Shown: positions 1-7,862 of the stretch, in pieces | Numbering within the stretch: the stretch's first letter is position 1 | Layout: every line of letters begins with the position of its first letter | Assembly: GCF_025947225.1 (NCBI RefSeq) | Contig: NZ_CP110005.1 | Span: 62,001 to 126,000 of the forward strand | Direction of reading: 5' to 3' | Origin: Flavobacterium sp. N2270 | Lineage (GTDB): Bacteria > Bacteroidota > Bacteroidia > Flavobacteriales > Flavobacteriaceae | DNA length: 64,000 nt | Position numbers and translations under genes: made by a program | Notes under the pieces: generated by a model | Seen by the model: only the letters and a program-made list of their open reading frames with translations | Told to the model about the DNA's origin: nothing | The model's database searches: none

Positions 1-679
1 TCCAAACTTAGTATCTTCATTCCACGTTATTGGTGAAATTTTCGACAATGTTCATGTAGAAGGAGGATCAATGATTAATAAAAACGTACAAACTACATTA
101 GTACCAGCTGGTGGTGCTGCAATTGTGGACTTTAAAGTAGATGTACCAGGAAATTTAGTTATTGTAGATCACTCTATTTTTAGAACATTTAATAAAGGAA
201 GTCTTGGTGTTTTATCAGTTACTGGAGATGAAAATAAAACGATCTATTCTGGTACACAATCAGATAATGTTTATTTACCTGAAGGAGGAACAATTCAAAC
301 TATGCCAAATAGTAAGTCAGCTGCTCCTACAAAAGCAGTAACTCTTGCCGAAAGAATTGCAGATGGAAAATCAATTTATTCAACAACATGTTTTGCTTGT
401 CATCAACCATCAGGTGAAGGTTTGCCAAATGCTTTCCCACCTTTAGCAAAATCTGACTATTTAAATGCTGATATAAATAGAGCGATTGATATTGTTATAC
501 ATGGTAAAACTGGCGAAATGACTGTTAATGGTAAAAAATACAACAGTGTTATGACTGCACAAACATTAACAGATGATGAAATTGCAAATGTTTTAACTTA
601 TGTATATAGCACTTGGGGTAACAGCAAAAAAGAGGTTACTAAAGAAATGGTTACTAAAGTGAGAAATGAAAAAAAATAA
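1..679 (+). CDS. nirK: Copper nitrite reductase NirK with C-terminal cytochrome c domain (5' partial)
   Basis: Reduces nitrite to nitric oxide in the periplasm. Only about the last 226 residues are present; the window opens inside the gene and the frame runs from base 2. The segment SFHVIGEIFD near the left edge is the second cupredoxin domain, with the His that serves as a type-2 copper ligand in this family. After the barrel ends there is a short Ala/Thr/Lys linker and a class I cytochrome c domain with heme motif CFACH (about base 391) and a likely distal Met in NSVMTAQ. This is the three-domain NirK type known from some Proteobacteria and Bacteroidota, in which the fused heme delivers electrons to type-1 copper. 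An ATG at base 71 is internal, not the start. It is followed by a strong terminator and then by NirV-like and SCO genes. Confidence 0.93.
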   Translation, partial: PNLVSSFHVIGEIFDNVHVEGGSMINKNVQTTLVPAGGAAIVDFKVDVPGNLVIVDHSIFRTFNKGSLGVLSVTGDENKTIYSGTQSDNVYLPEGGTIQTMPNSKSAAPTKAVTLAERIADGKSIYSTTCFACHQPSGEGLPNAFPPLAKSDYLNADINRAIDIVIHGKTGEMTVNGKKYNSVMTAQTLTDDEIANVLTYVYSTWGNSKKEVTKEMVTKVRNEKK

Positions 680-690
680 TTAATTAGTTT

Positions 691-737
691 AATAACCATG
701 GTAGTGTTTCATGAATTACTATCATGGTTATTTTTTT
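691..737 (+). terminator. Intrinsic terminator after nirK
   Basis: A 15-bp stem (AATAACCATGGTAGT pairing with ACTATCATGGTTATT, one G-U) with a 12-base loop runs into seven T residues. It would end or attenuate nirK transcripts ahead of the nirV-like gene, so nirK could be made in excess over the accessory genes. Confidence 0.8.
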
Positions 738-763
738 AAAAGTAGAAATTGAAAATCACAAAA

Positions 764-1606
764 ATGTATAGAATATATTTTTTATTGATCATTATACTTA
801 TTGTTTCTTGCAAAAACAATGAAGAGCAAGTAACTACTAAAATTAGCTCTATTTCAAATGTAACTGTAGAAAAAGAAGCAGATAGCCCTTTTAAAGTTAC
901 AACTGAAATGGTTTTAATTAAAGGTGGAAGTTATGTGCCTTTATATGGAAAAAAACAAGAAGAAGTAATTGTAGACGATTTATATATAGATGTTTATCCT
1001 GTTACAAATGCTGAATATTTAGATTTTATTAAAAAGAATAAAAAATGGCAAAAATCAAAAGTAAAAAAAATATTTGCCGATGATAATTACCTTAGAAAAT
1101 GGCAAAACGACACATTATTAAATGCTGATGCAAAACCAAATAGTCCAGTAACAAATGTATCATGGTTTGCTGCAAATGCATATTGTGATTGCCAAGGAAA
1201 AAGATTAGCAACTGTTGATGAATGGGAATATATAGGCATGGCAGATGAAAAAATTGCTGATGCTAGAAAATTAGAAACCTATAATCAAATGATTTTGGAT
1301 TGGTATGAAAAACCAAAAACATATCAAAATGAAATTGGACATACCTTTAAAAATTATTATGGTATTTATGATTTACATGGATTAGTTTGGGAATGGACTT
1401 CCGATTTTAATTCCATTTTAATAACTGGTGAATCTAGAACTGATTCGGCAGAAAACAAGAACCTTTTTTGCGGAAGTGGCTCTTTAAACGCGACCGATTT
1501 AATGAATTACGCTGCTTTCATTAGATACGCTTTTAGAGGAAGTATCAAAGCAAATTATTCAGTGCAAAATTTAGGATTTAGATGTGTAAAAGATATTGAA
1601 AAATGA
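764..1606 (+). CDS. nirV: NirV-like lipoprotein with formylglycine-generating-enzyme (SUMF1) fold
   Basis: About 280 residues. A short lipoprotein signal ends in LIVSC, followed by an FGE-sulfatase (SUMF1/EgtB-like) domain: the start MVLIKGGSY, the middle PVTNVSWFAANAYCDCQGKRLAT, the GLVWEWTSD segment and the closing LGFRCVKD are the family landmarks. Proteins of this fold sitting beside nirK are called NirV; their exact role is unsettled, probably maturation or protection of NirK. I chose the ATG at 764; an in-frame TTG at 749 would add five residues (MKITK) and gives a more basic signal peptide, so it cannot be excluded. The stop overlaps the next ATG by four bases (ATGA), implying coupled translation with the SCO gene. 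Confidence 0.8.
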   Translation: MYRIYFLLIIILIVSCKNNEEQVTTKISSISNVTVEKEADSPFKVTTEMVLIKGGSYVPLYGKKQEEVIVDDLYIDVYPVTNAEYLDFIKKNKKWQKSKVKKIFADDNYLRKWQNDTLLNADAKPNSPVTNVSWFAANAYCDCQGKRLATVDEWEYIGMADEKIADARKLETYNQMILDWYEKPKTYQNEIGHTFKNYYGIYDLHGLVWEWTSDFNSILITGESRTDSAENKNLFCGSGSLNATDLMNYAAFIRYAFRGSIKANYSVQNLGFRCVKDIEK

Positions 1607-2187
1607 AAACAAAAATAATAGTACTCGTAGTTACAGGTTTGCTTCTATTAGGTTGTAAACAAGAAGAAAGTGAAATTAAAAAAACACCTATTTCAGAAGA
1701 ATCAATCTTTAATTTAACCAGTAAATGGAAAACTCAAGATAATAAAACCATTGAAATAAAAGATTTCAGAGGAAAAGTTTCTGTAATGGTAATGATTTAT
1801 ACTACTTGTAAAGCAGCTTGCCCAAGATTAGTTGCAGATATGCGTGATATTGAATCTAAAATTCCAAAAGAAGATTTAAAAGATTTAAACTTCATTTTAG
1901 TAAGTATTGATCCAGAAACAGACACACCAGAAAGACTAAAAGTATTTGCGAAAGACAACTTTATGGACGATGAACATTGGACATTCTTACAAGGAACACC
2001 AACAACTGTACAGGAATTTGCTAATGTTTTAGCTGTAAAATATAAAAAAATTACGCCTATAGATTTTTCACATTCAAATATTATAAGTGTTTTTAATAGA
2101 GAAGGAGAATTAATACATCAACAAGAAGGATTAGGCGTAAATAATAAAGAAACCATTGATAAAATACTTGAAACAGTTAAAAAGTAA
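1603..2187 (+). CDS. SCO1/SenC-type copper chaperone lipoprotein
   Basis: 194 residues. The lipoprotein signal ends LLLLGC, followed by a thioredoxin-fold SCO domain with the copper-binding Cys-x3-Cys (TTCKAAC) and the distal His in DFSHSN. SCO proteins deliver Cu(I) or reduce cysteines at copper sites such as CuA. Placed directly after nirK and a NirV-like gene, it most likely loads copper into NirK, although service to the CuA site of NosZ is equally plausible. It is translationally coupled to the preceding gene by ATGA and lies 25 bases ahead of norQ. Confidence 0.87.
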   Translation: MKTKIIVLVVTGLLLLGCKQEESEIKKTPISEESIFNLTSKWKTQDNKTIEIKDFRGKVSVMVMIYTTCKAACPRLVADMRDIESKIPKEDLKDLNFILVSIDPETDTPERLKVFAKDNFMDDEHWTFLQGTPTTVQEFANVLAVKYKKITPIDFSHSNIISVFNREGELIHQQEGLGVNNKETIDKILETVKK

Positions 2188-2212
2188 ATTTTTATCAAAT
2201 AAAAAATAAATA

Positions 2213-2992
2213 ATGACTACAAAAGTTCCATTTTATAACCCAATAAACAAAGAAGTAGAAGTTTTTGAAAATGTGTACCAAAACAAAATTCCGTTTTTAT
2301 TAAAAGGCCCAACTGGGACTGGAAAATCGAGATTTGTAGAATATATGGCTCACAAATTAGATAAAAAATTAATTACAATTAGTTGTCATGAGGAAACCTC
2401 TTCTACCGATTTAATTGGACGATTTATTATCAAAGGATCAGAAACTGTTTGGATAGACGGACCATTAACAAAAGCTTTAAAAGAAGGTTCAATTTTATAT
2501 TTAGACGAAATTGCAGAAGCACGTCCAGACGTTATTGTAGCAATTCACTCCTTAACAGATCATAGAAGAGAGTTATACATTGACAAGCTAGGAGAAACTA
2601 TAAAAGCGCACGAAGACTTTATGCTTGTTGCTTCATTTAACCCAGGATATCAAAGAGGGTTTAAAGAATTAAAACCTTCTACAAAACAACGTTTTACGGC
2701 ATTGTCTTTTACGTATCCAGAAGCTTCTCAAGAAATTGAAATCCTTATTCAAGAAACAAATGTAGATGCAGATGTAGCTAAAAAATTAGTGAAAATTGGT
2801 AACAAAATTAGAAACCTTACAGAACTTGGTTTGGCCGAAACTGTTTCAACTCGTTTATTAGTAGATGCTGCAAAATTAATTCATACCAATTTACCAAAAA
2901 GATTAGCTGTAAAAGTTGCAATAGTTGAACCTTTAACAGACGATTTAGAAATAACTGAAGCCTTAACCGATTTATGTAATTTAATGATTTAA
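2213..2992 (+). CDS. norQ: NorQ/CbbQ-type MoxR AAA+ ATPase
   Basis: 259 residues, the usual length for NorQ. Walker A is GPTGTGKS near residue 32 and Walker B is ILYLDEI near residue 96, with the sensor segment ASFNPGY further on. NorQ works with NorD as a chaperone that inserts non-heme iron into the NO reductase catalytic subunit. Its stop overlaps the norD start (TAATG), so the two are coupled. The position between nirK accessory genes and norD-norE-norF-norC-norB supports assignment to NO reductase rather than Rubisco (CbbQ). Confidence 0.92.
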   Translation: MTTKVPFYNPINKEVEVFENVYQNKIPFLLKGPTGTGKSRFVEYMAHKLDKKLITISCHEETSSTDLIGRFIIKGSETVWIDGPLTKALKEGSILYLDEIAEARPDVIVAIHSLTDHRRELYIDKLGETIKAHEDFMLVASFNPGYQRGFKELKPSTKQRFTALSFTYPEASQEIEILIQETNVDADVAKKLVKIGNKIRNLTELGLAETVSTRLLVDAAKLIHTNLPKRLAVKVAIVEPLTDDLEITEALTDLCNLMI

Positions 2993-4743
2993 TGGAACTT
3001 GACGAAATAATATACAGCAAGGTTTTACAGTTTTTCAAAAAGAACAAAAAGGTTGATGTTGATTTGGTTAACCGTACCGTTCATTTAGAAGAGATAAAAT
3101 CTCGTTTAACTATTTTGGCAAGAGCTATTACAGGCGATGCTATTGAAATTTTCCCTGCTGAAAGAGAAGGCGGCTATAAAAACAACAACTTTTTTCTTCC
3201 ACTTTCATTTGGTCAATTTACTACTTCTAAAGCCAATCTTTCTTTTTATTTTTTCAGAATTTTATATCTAACAGAACAAAGAAAATTAGAATTTAATTGG
3301 AATGAAACTCTAGAAAATAGTTTAGAAACATCACAACTAAAAGCCTTTGAATCTGCTCCAGTAGTTTTAAAAAATTTAGTTGAAGAATTTCCGTTAATGG
3401 CAGATTTACATCATGAATTTTATACTTTTTTTGATACACAAGAATCAAAAGACTTTAGTTGGTTATACGGAAAATGGATGCAAAATAGTCCAGAAGTTGA
3501 AAGCGATAAAATATTAAATATTTTTTCAGACTTAGTCAAAAAAGCTGATGAGGAAGAACAAGAACAAACAATTTTAAAAGCAAATCCGGTTGAAGAAGTA
3601 AAAAGTCTTGCAATTGATAAAAAACAGCAAGAGGATTACGTTTTGCTGCATAGTTTTGAAAAGGTTGAAACAGCAGAAGAGTTTAATGGAAATTGGCGCG
3701 ATTTTGACGGTTCAGATGAACTAGAAAAACACCAAGAAGCATTAGAAGAATTGAATATGAAATTTACAGTTCGTGTAGATGATACTACGCATTCTGTGTA
3801 CCAAGCTGACTTTGTTGAAAACACAACTATTTCTGAAAGTGCAGAAAGAGACGAAAAAGGGTATCACATAAAATATAACGAATGGGATTATTCATCAAAA
3901 GCGTACAAAGATTCTTTTTGTAAGGTCTACCCTATTTCTCAAGTAAAAACGGACGTTGATTATTATAATAATACAATTTCTAAAAAAGCATCTGTTCTAA
4001 ATGGTTTGCGAAAAATGTTGACCAATGTTAATAATAAGATGCAACAACATCGAAGGCAATCACAAGGTGATGAATTTGATATTGATGCAACGACAGATAT
4101 GATTACCGATGTTTTATCTAAAAAAACACCATCGGAAAATATTTATTTATCTAACCGAAAAAAAGATAAAGACATTTCAATTTTATTGCTTTTGGATATT
4201 AGTTTATCAAGCGATTCTTATGCTGCTGGAAACAAAATTATTGATGTAGAAAAACAAGTTTCAATCTTATTTGGAGAAATTTTAAATGAATTTGATATTG
4301 ATTTTTCTATTAATTGCTTTTTCTCAAAAACAAGAAATTATTCAACCTATTTAACCTTAAAAGATTTCGACGAAGATTGGCAAAAAGCTAAATATAAAAT
4401 TGGTGCTGCTGAACCACAGGGTTATACACGAATTGGTGCAGCCTTACGTCATTCGGGAGCTTTGCTAGAAAAAAGAGAATCCAAAAACAAATGGGTTATT
4501 TTTCTTTCTGACGGAAAACCAAATGATTATGATAAATATGAAGGAAAATACGGAATTAATGATGTTAAAAAAGCACTTAAAGAACTAAAGCAGAACCAAA
4601 TTAACACATACGCTTTAGCAATTGAAGCGCAAGCAAAATATTATTTACCACTTATGTTTGGTCAAAATCACTACCAAATATTAACAAATCCAGAAGATTT
4701 ATTAAAGTCATTGGTTAAATTATATGAAAAAATTAAACATTAA
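2992..4743 (+). CDS. norD: NorD-type von Willebrand factor A protein
   Basis: 583 residues. The N-terminal 380 residues are poorly conserved and rich in Glu/Lys. The C-terminal VWA domain has a MIDAS motif D-I-S-L-S (LLLDISLSS, near residue 400), a conserved Thr in GYTRIGAAL, and FLSDGKPND. NorD forms a complex with NorQ on NO reductase and is needed to activate it. It starts on the last base of norQ and ends three bases before norE, so norQ-D-E-F form one tight operon. Confidence 0.91.
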   Translation: MELDEIIYSKVLQFFKKNKKVDVDLVNRTVHLEEIKSRLTILARAITGDAIEIFPAEREGGYKNNNFFLPLSFGQFTTSKANLSFYFFRILYLTEQRKLEFNWNETLENSLETSQLKAFESAPVVLKNLVEEFPLMADLHHEFYTFFDTQESKDFSWLYGKWMQNSPEVESDKILNIFSDLVKKADEEEQEQTILKANPVEEVKSLAIDKKQQEDYVLLHSFEKVETAEEFNGNWRDFDGSDELEKHQEALEELNMKFTVRVDDTTHSVYQADFVENTTISESAERDEKGYHIKYNEWDYSSKAYKDSFCKVYPISQVKTDVDYYNNTISKKASVLNGLRKMLTNVNNKMQQHRRQSQGDEFDIDATTDMITDVLSKKTPSENIYLSNRKKDKDISILLLLDISLSSDSYAAGNKIIDVEKQVSILFGEILNEFDIDFSINCFFSKTRNYSTYLTLKDFDEDWQKAKYKIGAAEPQGYTRIGAALRHSGALLEKRESKNKWVIFLSDGKPNDYDKYEGKYGINDVKKALKELKQNQINTYALAIEAQAKYYLPLMFGQNHYQILTNPEDLLKSLVKLYEKIKH

Positions 4744-4746
4744 AAA

Positions 4747-5322
4747 ATGAAAACAACAACTGTCGATTATAAAAATGTTTTTTACCCACCAGGAGGAATT
4801 TTAATGTGGATTGTCATCTTTTTAGAATTAATTACTTTTGGAATGGCTTTAGTAGCATTTGTTTATTATGGAGCTGAAGAACCAGAAGTTTTTCATCAAT
4901 CTAAACTTCAATTAAATCCAACTATAGGCGCAATAAATACAATATTTCTACTAACAAGTGGATTATTCGTTGCAAATGCAATTCATTTCTATAAAGAAGG
5001 AAACATAAAAAAAACAACCTTCTTTTTTAAGCTAGCTATGCTTGGAGGTTTACTGTTTCTGTTTTTAAAAAGTTTTGAATATTATACTAAAATAGAAAAC
5101 GGAATTACTTTAGATACAAATACATTTTTTTCTTTTTATTGGATGTTAACGGGTTTTCATATTATTCATGTTCTTATTGGGTTAGTTTTATTGTTTATAA
5201 CTGAAAAAAATATAAGTAAGAATAAAGCTGAGTTAGAAGATGTAGAAGCATCAGCTGCTTTTTGGCATATGTGCGATATTATTTGGTTACTACTTTTCCC
5301 TATTATTTATTTAATTTTTTAG
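4747..5322 (+). CDS. norE: NorE: cytochrome c oxidase subunit III-like membrane protein
   Basis: 191 residues with five hydrophobic helices, matching the short COX3 family (PF00510) members called NorE. Visible landmarks are the first helix after PPGGILMWIVIFLEL and the penultimate GFHIIHVLIGL helix. NorE is not catalytic; in other denitrifiers it improves NO reductase activity. It is followed two bases later by the small norF-like gene. Confidence 0.86.
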   Translation: MKTTTVDYKNVFYPPGGILMWIVIFLELITFGMALVAFVYYGAEEPEVFHQSKLQLNPTIGAINTIFLLTSGLFVANAIHFYKEGNIKKTTFFFKLAMLGGLLFLFLKSFEYYTKIENGITLDTNTFFSFYWMLTGFHIIHVLIGLVLLFITEKNISKNKAELEDVEASAAFWHMCDIIWLLLFPIIYLIF

Positions 5323-5324
5323 AA

Positions 5325-5564
5325 ATGAAAAAACATTTAACTCTTGTATATGGAATAGTTTTATTACTAACTATTGCTACAGCAATTCTATCTAAATTTA
5401 GTGTTCATAAAACTGCAACCATTTCCATATTAGCACTATCGGGTGTTAAGTTTTTATTAGTTGCTTTTCACTTTATGGAATTAAAAAAAGCAAATGTGTT
5501 TTGGAAAGTAACCTTAAGTCTTTTTTTAATGCTACTAATTGGAATTATATCATTAATAATTTAA
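5325..5564 (+). CDS. norF: NorF-like small membrane protein (COX4/prokaryotic cytochrome oxidase subunit IV family)
   Basis: 79 residues, about three helices. The segment KFLLVAFHFMELKKAN is typical of the COX4_pro/NorF family. I chose the ATG at 5325, two bases after the norE stop, rather than an upstream ATG at 5262 that would run inside norE and place non-homologous residues at the N terminus. As with NorE, it is an accessory to NO reductase with no known catalytic role. It closes the norQDEF unit; a new promoter follows immediately. Confidence 0.78.
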   Translation: MKKHLTLVYGIVLLLTIATAILSKFSVHKTATISILALSGVKFLLVAFHFMELKKANVFWKVTLSLFLMLLIGIISLII

Positions 5565-5571
5565 TTTTTTT

Positions 5572-5615
5572 GTGATTTAAATCATAAGTAAAAAAGATAC
5601 TTATCCTTTTTTTTG
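5572..5615 (+). promoter_or_regulatory. CRP/FNR-type site and -7 element for the osmC-norC-norB operon
   Basis: The palindrome TGATTTAAATCA lies at 5573-5584 (centre 5578.5). A degenerate Bacteroidota -7 element, TTTTTTTG, lies at 5608-5615, starting 29.5 bases downstream of the palindrome centre. The same spacing recurs at five other promoters in this window, which puts the activator site at about -41 from the transcript start. Confidence 0.65.
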
Positions 5616-5642
5616 TACAACAATTAATTTAATACAACAAAT

Positions 5643-6077
5643 ATGGAAAAGCATAGCTATAATGTAAATTTAAAATGGGAAAAAGATCGTTTAGGAACTT
5701 TATCTTCAAATGAATTACCTTCAAAAATAGAAGTAGCAACTCCTCCAGAATTTGACAAAGGAATTCCTAATATTTGGTCACCAGAACATCTATACACAGC
5801 TTCTATTTTAAGTTGTTTTATGACTACTTTTTTGGCTGTTGCCGAATTTTCAAAATTTGAATTTATTGATTTTCAATGCAGTTCTGACGGAATATTAGAA
5901 AAAGTAGAAGGGAAATATTTAATGACACAAGTTATTATAAAACCAGTTTTAACAATTATCGATCCAAATGATACAGAAAAAGCAAATAGAATTTTACAAA
6001 AATCAGAAAAAGCTTGCTTGATTTCAAACTCTATTAAAACAGAAGTTTTAGTTCAACCAACGTTTAATTTTCAATAA
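5643..6077 (+). CDS. OsmC-family protein
   Basis: 144 residues of the OsmC/Ohr fold. The segment WSPEHLYTASILSCFMTTFLAVAE carries the N-terminal cysteine, and the second cysteine is in EKACLISNS. In Ohr/OsmC such a pair reduces organic hydroperoxides with thiols. No signal peptide is seen, so it is cytoplasmic. It is the first gene after a CRP/FNR-type promoter and lies 21 bases before norC, so it is co-expressed with NO reductase. A role against NO-derived peroxides or nitrosothiols is inference only. Confidence 0.85.
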   Translation: MEKHSYNVNLKWEKDRLGTLSSNELPSKIEVATPPEFDKGIPNIWSPEHLYTASILSCFMTTFLAVAEFSKFEFIDFQCSSDGILEKVEGKYLMTQVIIKPVLTIIDPNDTEKANRILQKSEKACLISNSIKTEVLVQPTFNFQ

Positions 6078-6098
6078 TCTTTTTTTGTTTTTTAATAG

Positions 6099-6539
6099 AT
6101 GGAACAATCTAAAAAATACTTGTTAATATTACTCGTTCTAGTAACTGCTTTTACACTATATAACTTTAACATTTATACTTCCGAAACCAATTATACAACT
6201 ATTCGATTAAGTAAAAAAGCAATTGAAGGTGAGAATATTTGGCTACAAAACAACTGTAATTCTTGTCATCAAATTTATGGCTTAGGTGGATATTTAGGTC
6301 CTGATTTAACCAACGTATATTCTACAAAAGGTAAAGGTGAAAAACTCATTAAAACCATTGTAAATAGCGCAATAAAATCAATGCCAAAGTTCAATTTTAA
6401 CGAAGATGAGAAAGACTTATTAGTACAGTTTTTTAAAGAAATTGATCAAACAGGACATTACCCAGATATTAATGCAACAATTAGCAAGGATGGTTGGGTT
6501 ACTATAAAAAACAAGACATTAGAAAATGAAAAAAAATAA
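6099..6539 (+). CDS. norC: NorC: membrane-anchored cytochrome c subunit of NO reductase
   Basis: 146 residues. One N-terminal anchor helix (KKYLLILLVLVTAFTLYNF) precedes a periplasmic monoheme cytochrome c domain with CNSCH near residue 52, then the NorC-like IYGLGGYLGPDLTNV and the distal Met in SMPKFNF. It passes electrons from periplasmic donors to NorB. The end overlaps the norB start by 14 bases, so the subunits are translated together. Confidence 0.92.
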   Translation: MEQSKKYLLILLVLVTAFTLYNFNIYTSETNYTTIRLSKKAIEGENIWLQNNCNSCHQIYGLGGYLGPDLTNVYSTKGKGEKLIKTIVNSAIKSMPKFNFNEDEKDLLVQFFKEIDQTGHYPDINATISKDGWVTIKNKTLENEKK

Positions 6540-7851
6540 CTATCCTTTTTATTTTATAATCATTGCATTAATAGCTTTGTTTTTAGGAATGCTCTTTGGT
6601 TTATTAGGAGGCTTACAATATGTGTTTTCGGGTTTTATAAAAGAAAAACTTCCGTTCAATGCCATTAGACCACTTCATACTCTGTTTGTGGTATCGTGGA
6701 TTTTATTGGCGCCAATAGGCGGAATTTATTATTATTTAACATCAAATTCGTCAATACTATTTTTTAAAAAAAACCTTATAAAATGGCATTTTTGGTTATT
6801 CATTTTAACAGGAATAGGCATAGCAATTTCTTATTTAACTAAAAACTTTGCAGGTAAAGAATATTTAGAATTTCCGAGTTATTTCTATTTTCCAATTGTC
6901 CTAGGTTGGATTTTATTTGGCATCAATTATTTTAAAACAATGCTCCCATCGTTTAAAAATTGGCCAGTATATTATTATATGTGGGCGACAGGAATTGTGT
7001 TAATGATTTTCCATTTTACCGAAGCACACTTATGGTTATTGCCTTATTTTAGAGATAATTATATTCAAAATATAGCCATGCAGTGGAAAGCTGGGGGTTC
7101 CTATGTTGGTTCTTGGAACATGTTAGTTTACGGAACTGCACTTTTTGTAATGTCAAAAATAAGTGGTAATAATAGTTATGCAACTTCAAAAAAAGCGTTT
7201 TTCTTTTATTTTTTAGGTTTAACTAATTTAATGTTTGGTTGGGCTCATCATATTTATATGGTTCCCACTGCTTCATGGATTCGTTATTTTGCATACGGAA
7301 TAAGTATGACCGAATGGATTATTCTATTTTCAATTATATACGATTGGAAAAAAAATCTATCGCAAGAACAAAAAATCCAATTTTCAATTGCTTATAAATT
7401 TATGCGTTTGGCCGATTTATGGGTTTTTCTAAATATTGTAGTTGCCCTGTTAATTTCAATTCCATCTATTAATTTATTTACACATGGAACCCATATTACA
7501 GTTGCACATTCTATGGGAACAACCATTGGAATAAACACTTTAATTCTATTTTCATCAATAACTTATATTTTCAATACTGAATTTTCATTTACTTATAAAA
7601 CGGTTAAAAAATTAAAAAACGGAATACAACTTTTTCACATTTCATTTATTTTATTTTGGGTAACACTTTTAATAATGGGATTAAAAAAAAGTATTTGGCT
7701 TTTTGGTAATTCAACCGAAACTTTTGGCCAATTTCAAGATTCACAACATGTTTTACATCTTGCTTTTGTGCTGTTTGGAATTGGAATTATTACAGGAATT
7801 GGAACCATTATTTATAATTTAATTAAAACATACACTGAAAAAAATAATTAA
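6526..7851 (+). CDS. norB: NorB-like NO reductase catalytic subunit (heme-copper oxidase superfamily) with atypical ligands
   Basis: 441 residues with about 12 transmembrane helices. The context (norQDEF, norC overlap) and the segments RPLHT (His51, helix II), WAHHIYM (His241-His242) and THGTHITVAH (His328) identify the NorB family, which reduces 2 NO to N2O. Two canonical cNOR features are not seen. Where cNOR has His-Leu-Trp-Val-Glu-Gly-x-Trp-Glu on helix VI, this protein reads GGSYVGSWN (residues 190-198). Where cNOR has His-Gly-His on helix X, it reads His328-Ser-Met330. A nearby FHFTEAHLW (His163, Glu166, His168) might supply replacement ligands. It may therefore be one of the divergent NOR families found in Bacteroidota. 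The alignment is by eye. Confidence 0.85.
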   Translation: MKKNNYPFYFIIIALIALFLGMLFGLLGGLQYVFSGFIKEKLPFNAIRPLHTLFVVSWILLAPIGGIYYYLTSNSSILFFKKNLIKWHFWLFILTGIGIAISYLTKNFAGKEYLEFPSYFYFPIVLGWILFGINYFKTMLPSFKNWPVYYYMWATGIVLMIFHFTEAHLWLLPYFRDNYIQNIAMQWKAGGSYVGSWNMLVYGTALFVMSKISGNNSYATSKKAFFFYFLGLTNLMFGWAHHIYMVPTASWIRYFAYGISMTEWIILFSIIYDWKKNLSQEQKIQFSIAYKFMRLADLWVFLNIVVALLISIPSINLFTHGTHITVAHSMGTTIGINTLILFSSITYIFNTEFSFTYKTVKKLKNGIQLFHISFILFWVTLLIMGLKKSIWLFGNSTETFGQFQDSQHVLHLAFVLFGIGIITGIGTIIYNLIKTYTEKNN

Positions 7852-7862
7852 AAATATTTTAT

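Noticed and set aside
5262..5324. Upstream ATG extending norF
   Set aside because: It lies inside norE and adds residues with no family resemblance; the ATG at 5325 follows the norE stop by two bases.
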